Assembly (NCBI GenBank): GCA_029964075.1
Contig: CM057140.1
Location: forward strand, 11,736,643-11,800,642
DNA length: 64,000 nucleotides
Direction: 5' to 3'
Origin: Patiria pectinifera
Taxonomy: Eukaryota; Echinodermata; Asteroidea; Valvatida; Asterinidae
Below the pieces are notes generated by a model. It saw nothing but the letters and a program-made list of their open reading frames with translations. It was not told where the DNA came from and made no database searches. Each line of letters opens with the position of its first letter. Position 1 is the stretch's first letter. Below, one piece after another: positions 46,360 through 58,623 of this stretch. The translations under genes and the position numbers were made by a program.

Positions 46360-47021
46360 CGGTGAGTCAAAACGAAAGTGATCCGGATTAAATGTTTTCC
46401 CTCTCAAACAAGCAATGAAATTTGACACACAAATGAGGTATGTCTTCATAGAGCATGTCCTTTCACTCATCTGAAGAAACAAAAAAGAACTTCTGAAATT
46501 GATCCATGCTATCAGACGTTATGCATGTTTTACCCATTTTTATAGCTGTCCATGGAATACCATTGGAAGCTATGGAGCAGGTTAACAAAAGCATTCAAAT
46601 ATACAAATGAGATTTAAACATTCAAAAAAGACTAAAACATTATTTTTATTGTCAGATTTTGTGTTTTAAATATGAGGAACAAGTCAACCTTTTCTTAAAA
46701 TATTGATGGCGATTTTTGTATGTTTTCCTTTGCAAGTTCTCGTTCACCCATGGAGGTTGAACGACGTCAATGTTTCATTGTATTTGATGGGTTTTCATCA
46801 GTTGGTAAAACTGTAAATTGATCAGTGGTGGACAGCTGAATTTCGTATTATTGAATTATAGTCATAACTTGGTAATAGAGTATGCAAATTACATACATTT
46901 TTCACAGGTATTGGTCAATAACATGTACTTTATGCATATTATGTCATTTTTATGAAACGGAGCGAGACACTTTTTTGGACTATTTGTTTCTAATTGGGTC
47001 ACTTTCATTTTGACTCACCCT
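46360..47021. mobile_element. TIR element, 662 bp, copy 2
   Basis: Same element and same insertion point as 40320-40981, inherited through duplication of the unit. The left end has GGTGAGTCAAAACG, the right end TTTTGACTCACCCT. Confidence 0.7.
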
Positions 47022-48400
47022 CAGTGGCGTAGCTGGGGACGGCGTGGGGGTTTTGGGGAAGCGCACCCCGCCCCACCCCCCCCCCCCAAAAAAAATCGCC
47101 CCCCCCTCTCAGTCGTCTCCTCCCACTACTAAAAATATGGCGACGGGGAAAAGCAGATGTCGATAAGTTACCATGATTTACGGCTTTAACATAAATTTCC
47201 TTTTACACGCTTTCTGTTTATTTTTCAGAATTTCCCACGATCAACTCGTTCTTTATATATTACGTTGCGCAAGATTTAGTTTAGATAATCTTTACAGGCA
47301 AACAACTTCCTTATTATGTTTAATATCAGGAGTGAAACTGTGAAATAAATGCTGAAATTTCTCAAACAGAAAGTAAAATATAGCACTCTCATCGAAGTTG
47401 AACCTTAAAAGCAGTGCAATTTGTATAGCCTGACGTAAATTCTTATACATTTTATTGCAATTTGTTATTGTCAATATGACTGAATAAAATCTGTGTTTGA
47501 GTTCTGCCTCTTAAGTGCCGTGGTAACCATGGTAAACTGTGTAAAAAATTGGGCAACTCCCTGAGCATCAGGAGATGCAGTGGTGTAATTTGGCTCAAAA
47601 TGTGAAGTGGAACGTGGGGTTAGGGCTCATTTTCTGAAGTAAGTTGCTGGCGTTTTGTCGTTCGAAAAGGTCTGACTTGGATGATCCCTACTGATTAAAT
47701 ACATACAATAAACCTTTCACTTATTTCGAGAAAATATTGTGATTATCAGAACAAAAAACGTGTACATTATCAAAACTCAAGAATAAAAAGGAAAAAAATG
47801 TGTTAAAAAAAAGCCGAAGCCATAAGAAAGACACTGAGGTGCCTTCAATGAAAGTTGTAGGAGGAAGGGTTCGGAAGTGCCTCCTCTCCCCCAAACTCCG
47901 GAAAGCATTTTTAGAAAACGTAGAAAAATACTGCATGGCGCAACCAACCAAATAAAATGTGAATTTCTAACCTGCCAACCTTCGAAATGTTTATTCTATC
48001 CATACATTTTTCATAGTTTTACTTGACATTCGAAGAAATGTTACAGGGTGGGTTCTTTTTCTGTGCAGCAGCTGCAACCCCCTCTCATAGCTTTTAAATG
48101 CACGGCCTATTGCTCGAGAAATCAGCTGCTTTCCAATCGAAAGAGAATAGAATACGTGGGAATGAACTTGATTGAACCATCCTGGTGATGATACATAACA
48201 AGAAGTCGTATAAACAACATGTGTTTATACCGAGATGTGTTGTAGGTATTGCATTTTTTTCAAAGTAACGATCTGCCACAGCATTGCGAAAGCGCATAGC
48301 GACAAGAACTAGTTTCATTTTTAAAACGTAGCTGTGATTTAGCAGTACGTCAGGAAGTTTTCATTTGTGTATGTGTATCACATCAGTACAATTCACTGTT

Positions 48401-48491
48401 CATTTTACTTTCTGTCTTTGATGAATACGAACATTACTCCGGAGATAAAGAGAAGTCAGTGTCTGTTACAGTCATTATTTGGTAGTACAAC
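48401..48491 (+). promoter_or_regulatory. Clade-c 5' conserved block of R10
   Basis: CATTTTACTTTCTGTCTTTG, CTCCGGAGATAAAGAGAAGT, then TAGTACAACATG. The TAACAAAGC segment kept by most paralogs is missing just before ATG. Confidence 0.5.
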
Positions 48492-51140
48492 ATGGCAGCC
48501 CAGGTCCAAACAGTATTTGTCTTCTTCCTGCTTACCAGAATGGCAACCATGGTAACGTCTGTAAGAGTTTCGGCTGCGCATGCATTGAGCGTTAGTGGTG
48601 GTGAACCGTTACAGATATCGTGTGATGTCTGTCATGAAGATGGTACAGAAATCCTAGGGGTTCAATGGTACAGGCAGGCAGATCCAATAGCATACGGTCA
48701 AATCAATGTTTCAACAAGTTGTGCACATATGACTGTATGTGAAGCACACACAACTGACAATCGTGGAAAAATCCGATACGAAAGAAGTAGCAGGAACGAA
48801 GCAACGCTCACATTGGCAATTGGTACCAGCACATTAGAAGACAATAGAAAGTTCATTTGTGGATTCTTCTCAAGAAAAGGAGCTGGTAGTCCAATTTACA
48901 ATACCGCAACCATATCTGTGAGTGTACATTACCCTCAAGATGAAATGAATCCAGTGTGTGATGTTTCAAGTCCCACTGTGCTGACTTGCTCGTCTGAGAT
49001 AACTCAACCAGTGGTTTCTCTGGAGTGGACAGCCTTGGTCTATTCATCTGAGATATCACTCTCCAAGGATACAATCATCGTCGGGAATCAAGTGAAGAAC
49101 ATTCTCCATCTCGAAAAGCTCGAGATTCATTATGACAGTAGAATATTCACTTGCTATTTGACAACGGAGGTCAGTCCTGTCTTCAAAGGAAATTGCTCCA
49201 TTGGACCCATCACCGTTTCATCCACTTTAACGACGGGGGATACTGAACCCACTGAAGCTTCGATAACTACCACAAAGGAAACTGAGAGTACTGCCCCATC
49301 TTATCTAACAACTGTGGGCACTACTGGGGCTTCTCAGACTTCTCAGACTAGAAGCACCCCACAGCAAGTCGAAACACAGAGTAGGCCTAGTACTCCAGGC
49401 AGAACAGCATCCGAACCCACTCAAGATACAAAACTGTCCTTCACCACAACGGACAGTACTCCAGGCAAAACAGCATCTGAACCCACTCATGATACAAAAC
49501 TGTCCTTCACCACAACGGACAGTACTCCAGGCAAAACAGTATCCAAACCAACTCAAGATACAGAACTGTCCTTCACCAAATACAGAACCGACAGCCTTTC
49601 TCCTGCAAGGCTAACCACACCTCCTTCATCGACAAAAGCTGTTCAATCCACCTTCGCACACACAACTTGGCATGATAGTCCATCCAAGACTTCCACCAGG
49701 CACCCGACCACAATCAGCTTGAGCTCATCTGATGAAACAACGCCTTCTACAATATTGACAGACCCCTACTTGTTATCTGGCAGTACTTTGCTCATCGTAG
49801 TATGGGCTTCATTGGGTGGTGTCATCATCTTCCTGCTAGTCATCGTAGCTTGCCTAGTATCAAGGAGGAAAGCAAACAAGCGACAAACTAGAAACGTGAG
49901 CATATCCATGGCCAGAATATCGGGAACATCGGAGACTGGTAGGCTGGGAATTGTGTACGGCCATCGATGCGATGACCAGCGTAGCAGTCAAAGAGCATGC
50001 AGTTACAGCGATTTACCAGTGGGGGATAATAGACCGACAAGTCCCCATCAGCTAGTGCCCGCGTACGCTGTGGTTCCTGTGTTGGGCTTACAGCAGCAAC
50101 CACTGCCTGAGTATGCTGTGCTAGATCCAGACATCTCATCGGAGGAGATATCTGGTGATGACGACACGTACGCGTGTGCTATCGGGCAGAAGGTGAGAGG
50201 ACGATGCTTGAATGAAGATGCAGCATTGGATGGAGTAAACTTTGGACACGACGGTGAGCAAACCTTTTTTAAGCAAACTATCGTGGGTTAAGCAAACGGA
50301 TTATGAAAAACGAGAGGTGGATACGGTTGCGATGCTTAATTTGGCAGCACTGTTTACTTTAAGGGTAATGATTTATAAGCCAGTTGATCAGGGGTAACAA
50401 TGGTGTAATGAATAGGGCGTGGTGGTACTGTTGCTCACCCTGTCTACGTGCAACAGAGTTACCTACATGTAATTACATCTGAAAACGTTTTAATTATATT
50501 TTACTAGAGAACAGTCAAACATGCACCACCTGACCCCAGGTGTAGTCAGCTGGGTGCAAGTTGGACTGTTTTTATAGACCTTTATCATGCTGCCACCATT
50601 TCAGTTGTGCTCCCTGCATCCTATAACAGTACTGAATGATACTTTTTCGTGCAAAAGGAACCAGACTATTATTCCTTCCAACCTCACTTTGGTTACGTTG
50701 ATTTAGATGGGAAATAATCAAGATGGCCGCAACATGATCTATAGTCAAACCTACCTAACTGTTTTCACAGCGTAAAGAGCACAAAACGTCAGAACTTATA
50801 GTCACCTGTTTAATTAGATAGTGATGATGATTTCGATGATCTTCTTCACACAGCTCCAGAGCCTCCATGGTCTAGAAACCAGAAGACGGACGTTCCCTAC
50901 GCGAAGATTGGACTCTCCACCACAGCAAGCTCCTCCGTGTCACCTCGTCACAATGCAGGCGACAGCGACGATGACAGGAAGGCAGCGATAGAGTCGAGAC
51001 CACAGTATCCGAGACCAAAACCAAAACCAAGATCGAAAAGTGTTGGTCCGAAACCGATTCCGAGACCGAGACCGAAGACGAGACCGACAACTGAGGTTTC
51101 GAGACAAGACCGAGACTTTTGTGGCCGAGACCGAGACTAA
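48492..51140 (+). CDS. Receptor R10: two-Ig transmembrane receptor, clade c, tail B (last exon interrupted)
   Basis: Exon 1 48492-50253, exon 2 50854-51140, 682 aa; in-frame TAG 9 bases before ATG. Ectodomain of clade c (WYRQ, CAHMTVC, FICGF). The stalk has three 22-aa units (SEPTQDTKLSFTTTDSTPGK type). Helix at about 430-457 has the GGVIIFLLVIVACLV pattern of clade a. Tail B: SYSDLP, PLPEYAVLDPD, TYACAI, and from exon 2 VPYAKIGL, an exact ITIM (V-x-Y-x-x-I). After RKAAIES the exon runs into a GAGACC-rich repeat giving a basic PRPKPKPRSK tail. The native end (GNILYTAS) lies beyond at 51601. The present C-terminus is therefore derived from a repeat. Confidence 0.8.
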
Positions 51141-51600
51141 GACAAGACCGATAGGCCATGCCCATTAATGAAGTAGCCTATAAATGCCTTGCTTATTGTG
51201 TCAGCTTATACTCATCAGAAACAGTTTATTCCACTAGTTTCTTATTCGCTTTCAAGAAATAAACTGAAAGAGAATACCTCGTGTAGAAAAACACTCTAAA
51301 TAAAATTTAGACATCTGCTTGTTGTTAAGCGATTAGACTTAAGTTGATCAACCACAAGTCATAGCTGTCCAAAGTGGTCCATTGGCATCAAAGTGTGGTC
51401 GGTTTTTTTTTATTTACGAACGAGTAGTAAGTGATCAATTAACCACAGTGCACAGACAAACTAGCGCCAAACGTACACGCCACGCCAGGACGTACCATAC
51501 TACCTTGAAGTCCGATACCGAGATAAGACTGAGACTTATCCGAAAAAAAGACTGTCTCGAGACCGGTGTCTCGAGACGGAGACCGGTCTCGAGACCTCCT
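50988..51600. mobile_element. GAGACC-rich repeat inserted in the R10 terminal exon
   Basis: Sequence full of CCGAGACC at the left and TCTCGAGACCGGTCTCGAGACC-like palindromes at the right separates the two halves of a tail-B exon. Exact ends and target duplication could not be fixed by eye. Class unknown. Confidence 0.55.
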
Positions 51601-51731
51601 TTACTGGACAGGAGGTTGGTGGGTAACATCCTGTACACGGCGTCTTTGAATAATGGCATCATAACATTTGGTTATGACGTCATCGCTCAGAAAAAAGGTC
51701 AAAGGGAAACCCAGACTGGATCCGTTCTAAG
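51601..51731 (+). pseudogene. Stranded 3' half of the R10 tail-B exon
   Basis: GNILYTASLNN and, in a shifted frame, sequence matching SQKKVKGKPRLDPF of R5; DNA identity is evident to the stop region (CAAAGGGAAACCCAGACT). Displaced from the R10 frame by the insertion. Confidence 0.7.
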
Positions 51732-53292
51732 ACCGACGTGAAAAACTGCGCTTATTCACTCGTGAATGAGCTTCGATGTCAAACTATATACTCGTATAAG
51801 TCTACCGTGTATTGTAGAAACTGTATGTGTAACTCTGTCATTTCGCGCATTTCAAAGAGTTCAGCTGAAGATTATTGCTTTAGGCCTAACGGTGTTTTTT
51901 CACTTCAGAATAACTAAGTAAAAAATGTCAAAGCATTTAGGCCTATACTCAAGAAACTATCGTCTATTGTGTAATCACGATATTACTGCAAAAGATATAC
52001 AGCGTGCGTCAAGCGGATTCGTTAGTGGCGCTGTTATTTTGTAAAAAGCGTTATTGGTAAAAGAAACAGCAGTTATTAAATAAGAGTTTACATTTTTTAA
52101 TTTAAACAAGGTCAAGTTCATTAATTAGTTGTGGATTTGTATATCAAGAGTATCCATTAACGTAGTAGTCTCAGTCCAAGACTGGATTTGAATTTGTATT
52201 CTCCCGTTTTGCAGCCAGTCCCGTGACAAATGCAGTAAAGTTGCCGCGGCAGCGGGGTCTCTAACGAGATGAATCAAGTCCAGTCTTGGCAATAGCGGCA
52301 GCGCTACCTGGGAAGATCCGAGCATACCTCACGCGCGTGCATTAGCTTGAATACAATGCGCGTGAGGTATGATCGGAATTTCTGGGTAGCGCTGCCAATA
52401 TTGCCAAGACTGGAAGTTGATTCATCTTGTTCATAGCGACCTTTCTTGTCACGGACCGGCTGTAAAAAGGGGACTACAATCTATACACAGCAAAGAGTTA
52501 TAACGTAGCTGTGTCAGGGTCGGAGTTCCAACACCCCTCCCTGTGGGTGGGGGAAGAAACAAGATGAAAAGAAAGAGTGAAGACCATTTTTTTGGCTTCG
52601 CGTTTCCTACGCTCGGGAAAACGTTAAAAAATGGTTGTTTTCCTCCCATTGGTTGTACATAATTTAGATCCATACACAGGCTGAAATAACCAGAATTGAG
52701 TCTTCGTAGTGTTTAAGCAAGTGTGTGCAGGGAGTTATTTCTGAATGTAATTTGTGTCAAACATTTAAGTATTGACCGGATTCGGATCCCCGAAGAGGAA
52801 AATAAATGCTTACAAATTTAGTCATGCCATCGGCTATACTCAACTGTTTTATTTACAAACTAACACAGTTCGATAGTGAGTTTTGCCTTTCACCGACGTT
52901 TATTTCTATTTTATCACCCCGGATTCCATTTTAGGAATAAACTAACAAAGCCCCGACTGAAGAGATCAAATAATAATGCCTGCGTAATACATTACAATAT
53001 TATATCAGTGACAAATCAGGAAACGATGGCGGAAATTCGAGCGTTAAGAGTTTCGCTTGCCTCATATTATGAATACTTTAGGTAAAATATAATGATGTCA
53101 TCTCGGGCATCAGCATGAGGGCGCTATACACTCATACAAGGTAGAGCCGCACAGGTGCGAAATTTGTCTCTTTTGCTATGGACAAAAGTGGATTTAAATT
53201 CTAACAAACAAGTCTGCCCGCAGCCCAGTGCATTCAGGACCCAATTTTATGACTCCCTTTATTCGCCGGTGGACACCATCGTTGCCTACCTG
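51732..53292. other. Intergenic sequence 3' of R10
   Basis: No gene seen. The only clear structure is the long inverted repeat at 52268-52426. Short ORFs around 52.1-53.1 kb show no domain. Confidence 0.55.
52268..52426. repeat. Long hairpin-forming inverted repeat
   Basis: GATGAATCAAGTCCAGTCTT at the left is inverted at the right end (AAGACTGG...TTGATTCATC). Arms of about 70 bases, including GGCAGCGCTACC and ATACCTCACGCGC, flank a short loop. Likely a MITE; a hairpin RNA cannot be excluded. Confidence 0.75.
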
Positions 53293-53475
53293 CAGTGGGG
53301 TAGCCAGGAATTTTTCAGTGGGGGCGCTGAGGGGGGCTGGAACATTACAGGGGGGGTGGCGTCATGTAGATCAATGATATTTTTTTTTGAAACTCACAAT
53401 TTCAGTGGGGGGGGGGGGCGACTGGGGGGCGACAAGGTTTCATGGGGGCTGTCGCCCCCCGTGGCTACGCCACTG
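53293..53475. mobile_element. hAT-like MITE with 8-bp target duplication
   Basis: CAGTGGGGTAGCCAGG at the left is inverted as GTGGCTACGCCACTG at the right. CCTACCTG flanks it at 53285-53292 and 53476-53483. 183 bp with G and C runs, no coding capacity. Confidence 0.85.
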
Positions 53476-53496
53476 CCTACCTGGGAGGTCCGAGGC

Positions 53497-54275
53497 TGAT
53501 CAAAAACGCGGACTAAGCTGTTGATTGGTCAGTTTGGCTACCATGTTTTTGTAATACAACAACAAGTTACAGAAGACCCGATAGTAGGACTCCGCTGAAT
53601 GGTCAGAATCTGGTGATGCAGACATAGTCTTGTTTTGCATAATAATTAAATCGCCGAATCTGCTCGCACATCATAGACCCTTGCTGCGCAAGAGGATATT
53701 CCACAGACTACAAAACAAGCGTGTATGTATCTAAAATCATGGATAAAAAGACAATTGTGTACAAAAAAATAAAGCCATAAAGAACACACTGATGGAAGTT
53801 GAAGGAGGAAGAGTTCGGAAGCGCCTCCTACTCGCAAAGTCATGAAAGACAGCAAAGATAGATTTGTTTAATGTTAGATATTGGACCGCCGGCGAGGCCA
53901 TTAAAAAGAATTGGAAAAATATTCCGCAGCGCCACCAACCAAATAAAATTAACCATTCGATTTCGTTACTCCTCCCTGCCAACCCTCGAAAGTTTTATTC
54001 CAGCCAGATTTTTTTAAATTTTGTTTGACCTTCTTAGAAATGCCAGGGTGGGTTCTTTTTCTGTGTAGCCGCCGCAACAACTTTTATTTTTATGCGGCCT
54101 GTTGCTCGTGAACGGCTTTTCCGATAGAGAAAGAGAAAAAGCATATGTGGAAATAATGTTTATTGAAACAAACCTGGTTTGGATACATAACAAAAAGATT
54201 GTATAAAATTGCTGGGATCGTTTTCACTATCTCCGAATTTATTAATAAGAAGATTTATTGTATTATTGTATTTGT
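53497..54275. repeat. Direct repeat of a clade-c upstream region, copy 1 (no gene follows)
   Basis: Aligns with 60175-60945, which precedes R11. Shared landmarks: ACGCGGACTAAGCTGTTG, GGACTCCGCTGAATGGTCAG, GCGCCACCAACCAAATAAAA and GGGTGGGTTCTTTTTCTGTG. No receptor follows this copy; a large inverted repeat does. Confidence 0.75.
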
Positions 54276-54298
54276 ATTAAGTGAAGGGGAATAGACAA

Positions 54299-54357
54299 GG
54301 AACTGTAGATTCGTGCTAAGAAGCCGAGTCCATTCTTGCACGAATCTATACAGTTCC
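54299..54357. repeat. Short inverted repeat
   Basis: GGAACTGTAGATTCGTGC is mirrored by GCACGAATCTATACAGTTCC. It lies between the truncated upstream region and the large inverted repeat. Confidence 0.55.
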
Positions 54358-54559
54358 GAGTCTATTCTCCGACTTAACCTATTTCATAAAACAACAATAG
54401 TTTATGCAAATAAGATCCCTGGTACCGCAATCGCCACATTTGTGAATAAGTGTATAGATTCCTACAATCTATTCAACTTTGCCTGGCCCTGTGTCTGCAC
54501 CAAGACAAGATCCTATTGTTAACCCTCCGGTATGGTGTTCCATATGTGCCAACGGCCTC

Positions 54560-54860
54560 GCATTTTTTTTTGTGTTCGCATTTTTTTTTGTGTTCGCATT
54601 TTTTTTGTGTGTTCGCTTTTTTTTTTGTGTTCGCATTTTTTTTTGTGTTCGCATTTTTTTTTTTTGTTCCCATTTTTTTTTTGGCGGCGCATTTTTTTTT
54701 TTTGGGTCGCATTTTGTTTTTTTGGTCGCATTTTTTTTTTGGCGGCGCATTTTTTTTTTGGGCGGCGCAGTGTTTTTTGGGCGGCGCATTTTTTTTTGGT
54801 CGCATTGTTTTTTGGGCAGCGCATTGTTTTTTGGGCGGCGCATTGTTTTTTTTGTGGCGT
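54560..54860. repeat. T-rich tandem repeat in the left arm
   Basis: Units of about 18 bp: GCATTTTTTTTTGTGTTC, changing to GGCGGCGCATTTTTTTTT inward. It is mirrored at 58380-58602. ORFs across it are low-complexity Phe or Lys artefacts. Confidence 0.85.
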
Positions 54861-55868
54861 CGCCTGAACAAAAATATAACAAGCAACTGTTTCAGCTCGG
54901 CTCAGCTTACTTCAACAAAACTAATGAAAGTAGACAAAATAATACTGAAACTTTCAAAAAGTATTACTGAATTGTTGCTTTACAGAAAATAGCCTGCTGA
55001 GCTCAATGTTGCAGTATTCTAATGGAAAGTGATTGTACACAGGGGCAGGTACATAAATAGTTTGCATAGTGGCTGGTTTTGAATAGTGCCCCTATTTTGA
55101 ATGATGGGTCCCGCCCCCCCCCCCCCCCCCCCACTATTTGATTTTACGGAGGCCAGGTGTACGGTGAAAAAAAGTGCCAACATCAGCAGAAAATGTAGCC
55201 CCCCCAAAAAAGTGTCCCTGTTGTGTGATGCCCCCACCCCCCTTTTCAATTACGAGAGCCTTAGAATTTTGAATCCCCCCCCCCGCACATGAGTTACACA
55301 TTTTGCAAGTGGTTACAGCTGCTTTCATGATCATTCCAACCTCTAACTCTTCTAAAGCAGGCTCTGTCTGTGGGCACAGGCGTATTAATAATTGTTTTTG
55401 GGTGTCAGAGTAGGGGGGCGGAGTTAGCGTTAATTTTTTTCCAGGCATTTCTTTGGAAATGGACATAATAGCCCCACTTGTGTGGCCTCCGTATTGCTGA
55501 GCTGTACGTTTAGGCCAAACGTCTGGTTTTCCAACAGTACTGAGGAGTTTAGTCCAAACACTGGCGCATCCTTTTTTGGCTTTTTATTGCATACCACTTT
55601 ATATAGTTGTATTCTATGATTTCTCAGCTTTTGCCCTCCGGGTAGATTAGGTAATCTTTGTGCCATTTTTTCTGGAAATTTGGGCATCTTCCTGGAGTCC
55701 ATATGCGCCAGTTTGGACTAAACTCCTCAGTAGGTTGGGAAACCAGACGTGTGGCCTAACGTACATCGCAGCAATACCGAGGCCACACAAGTGGGGCTAG
55801 AAATGGACAGAGATGTGGAGTTTGTTTACCCCCCCCAGCCACGCCTTGAACGAAAGGAAATAATGTTG

Positions 55869-56682
55869 CAACCTGACGCTGCTTTTTTTTATTCATATAT
55901 CATCTCAATGAAGGTTACTCATTGCAAAAAAATGATGATATGACATGAATCTGGGACTGAGAAATATTTCCATTTTTTTTAGGAAATAATTAAAACAAAT
56001 TCTTGACTCTCCAAACACTTTGTACACAATAACTGCTGAAGTAGCGTCACTGCAGGTTGCAGCAGTCTTTCCCATTTAATTGCGCGTGTCTGCGGTTCTG
56101 CGCGATCAGTCGATAGACGCGATATTATCAGTGGATCCATCGCATCACCGGCTGTCGATTGATCATGATGTATCAGTCGAACCCGCTGCCTCAAGCCGAA
56201 TACAACAATTTTCTTTCTCATGCTACTACTGTGGACTGGACGCGATCGACCGATCGCGCAGATCTACCGATCCCGCTAGTCCCTGCATAACATGAATTAC
56301 ACTTTACAGATCCGGGAGGGAGTATATTTCAACACTTATTCCACAGCACTTTTCCCCAACAGACTATGAATATATCGTTTTTCCTAATCATTATATTTAA
56401 GTCGGATCACAAACAAACCTAAATATCTGCAGGATCTAGGGCACTGGCGTACGGTCCCACCGCTGTGGCTGCAGTGTCAGTAGTACCGGGGCACGCCGTA
56501 TTCCTTCAACGCAGGCGCGGTTCTACGGGTAGGCCCCCAATTTGTTTTGTGTCTAGCCCCCAAAAAATAAATTCCGTAAAAAAAAGAAAGGCATTAGCAA
56601 AAAAAGGATTGTGATGTACATGCGAACGGTCTCCCCCTAAAAAGAAGAAATAGCCGTGACAAGGGTGCATTAGTTAATACAG
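55869..56682. mobile_element. Insertion in the left arm of the inverted repeat
   Basis: The right arm is continuous (GTGATACAACATT) where the left arm is split by 814 bases. The last part (56512-56680) is a truncated copy of the hAT-like element at 41391, starting CAGGCGCGGTTCTACGGG. The rest is unidentified. Confidence 0.65.
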
Positions 56683-58379
56683 GTATCACAAGTCCTAAGT
56701 TCCCCCAACATTATTCTTAATTAATGAAATAGAAATGCACGATTTCAACAATATCCCAAATGCAAATGACAGAGGACACTCTTCTGCCCATCTTGTGAGA
56801 AAATGATAGAAATCCAATCACGCATACCAACACGAAGCTCATTTGAATGTAAAAAGTGCCAATAAAAAAAGTTGCAGTAAACAGCATTGCTCCAATGTAC
56901 TGGTTTGAGTGATCCTGCAAGGCAGGGTGGACTTTCATTAATTAATAACTTTACCTTACAAAAGTGTCCTTGTTTAAATGGATGTTTAACTAAAACAAGA
57001 CGCAATCTTAGTAATCTAACAGATAACTGCAGACCTTTTAATGCAAAGATGACAAAGAAAATGCTGTGTAATCCTATTACTTTTAGATTAGATACAAAAG
57101 GGATTAACATTTTACCTTTTAAAGCGTGATCAAACCAGTACATTGGAGCAATGCTATTTACTGCAACTTTTTTATTAGCACTCTTTTCATTCTAATGAGC
57201 TTCGTGTTGGTATGCGTGGTTGGATTTCTATCATTTTCTCACAAGATGGGCAGAAGAGTGTCCTCTGTCATTTGCATTTGGGATATTGTTGAAATCGTGC
57301 CTTTCTATTTCATTAATTAAGAATAATTTTTTTGGGGAACTTAGGACTTGTGATACAACATTATTTCCTTTCGTTCAAGGCGTGGCTGGGGGGGGGGGTA
57401 AACAAACTCCACATCTCTGTCCATTTCTAGCCCCACTTGCGTGGCCTCGGTATTGCTGCGATGTACGTTAGGCCACACGTCTGGTTTCCCAACCTACTGA
57501 GGAGTTTAGTCCAAACTGGCGCATATGGACTCCAGGAAGATGCCCAAATTTCCAGAAAAATTGGCACAAAGATTACCTAATCTACCCGGAGGGCAAAAGC
57601 TGAGAAATCATAGAATACAACTATATAAAGTGGTATGCAAAAAAAAAGCCAAAAAAGGGTGCGCCAGTGTTTGGACTAAACTCCTCAGTACTGTTGGAAA
57701 ACCAGACGTTTGGCCTAAACGTACAGCTCAGCAATACGGAGGCCACACAAGTGGGGCTATATGTCCATTTCCAAAGAAATGCCTGGAAAAAATTAACACT
57801 AACTCCGTCCCCCCCCTACTCTGACACCGCAAAACAATTATTAGTACGCCTGTGCCCACAGACAGAGCCTGCTTTAGAAGAGTTAGAGGTTGGAATGATC
57901 ATGAAAGCAGCTGTAACCACTTGCAAAATGTGTAACTCAGGTGCGGGGGGGGATTCAAAATTCTAAGGCTCTCGTAATTGAAAAGGGAGGTGGGGGCATC
58001 ACCAAAAAAGGGACACTTTTTTTTGGGGGGGGGGCTACATTTTCTGCTGATGTTGGCACTTTTTTTCACCGTACATCTGGCCTCCGTAAACTCAAATAGT
58101 GTGGGGGGGGGAGGCTGGTACCATCTTTCAAAATAGGGGCACTATTCAAAACCAGCCACTATGCAAACTATTTATGTACCTGCCCCTATGTACAATCACT
58201 TTCCATTAGAATACTGCAACATTGAGCTCAGCAGGCTATTTTCTGTAAAGCAACAATTACAGTAATACTTTTTGAAAGTTTCAGTATTATTTTGTCTACT
58301 TTCATTAGTTTTGTTGAAGTAAGCTGAGCCGAGCTGAAACAGTTTCTTGTTATATTTTTGTTCAGGCGACGCCACAAAA

Positions 58380-58602
58380 AAAACAATGCGCCGCCCCCAA
58401 AAAAATGCGCCGCCCAAAATAATAATGCGCCGCCCAAAAAAAAATGCGCCGCCAAAAAAAAAATGCGACCCAAAAAAAAAATGCGACCAAAAAAAAAATG
58501 CGCCGCCAAAAAAAAAATGCGCCGCCAAAAAAAAAAATGCGCCGCCAAAAAAAAAATGCGAACACAAAAAAAAAATGCGAACACAAAAAAAAAATGCGAG
58601 GC
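58380..58602. repeat. A-rich tandem repeat in the right arm
   Basis: Reverse complement of the 54560-54860 array; unit lengths differ by a few A residues and fewer units are present. Confidence 0.85.
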
Positions 58603-58623
58603 CGTTGGCACATATGGAACACC

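Larger units (their letters stand above)
44650..48400. other. Long intergenic region R9-R10
   Basis: 3.8 kb without a gene. It aligns with 38.63-42.73 kb, differing mainly by absence of the 398-bp hAT-like element. Contains the recurrent module, a tail-B relic and a second copy of the 662-bp TIR element. Confidence 0.7.
54534..58623. repeat. Large inverted repeat (fold-back structure), about 4.1 kb
   Basis: Left arm 54534-55868 plus 56683-56908 is the reverse complement of right arm 57129-57355 plus 57356-58623, around a loop of about 220 bases. The left arm is interrupted at 55869-56682. Outer ends are GGTGTTCCATATG and its complement, with T-rich tandem repeats just inside. Small ORFs are mirrored in both arms (55430-55702 minus, 57525-57824 plus) but show no domain I recognise. 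It may be a fold-back transposon, an inverted duplication or a misassembly. Confidence 0.8.

Noticed and set aside
54450..54992. Phe-rich and Lys-rich ORFs of 100-180 aa (also mirrored at 58196-58692)
   Set aside because: Translations of poly-T/poly-A tandem repeats in several frames; no domain, no codon bias.
55430..57824. Mirrored ORFs of 90-110 aa in the inverted-repeat arms as a transposase or capsid gene
   Set aside because: No catalytic or family motif visible; the two copies differ by frameshifts. Duplication alone explains the similarity.
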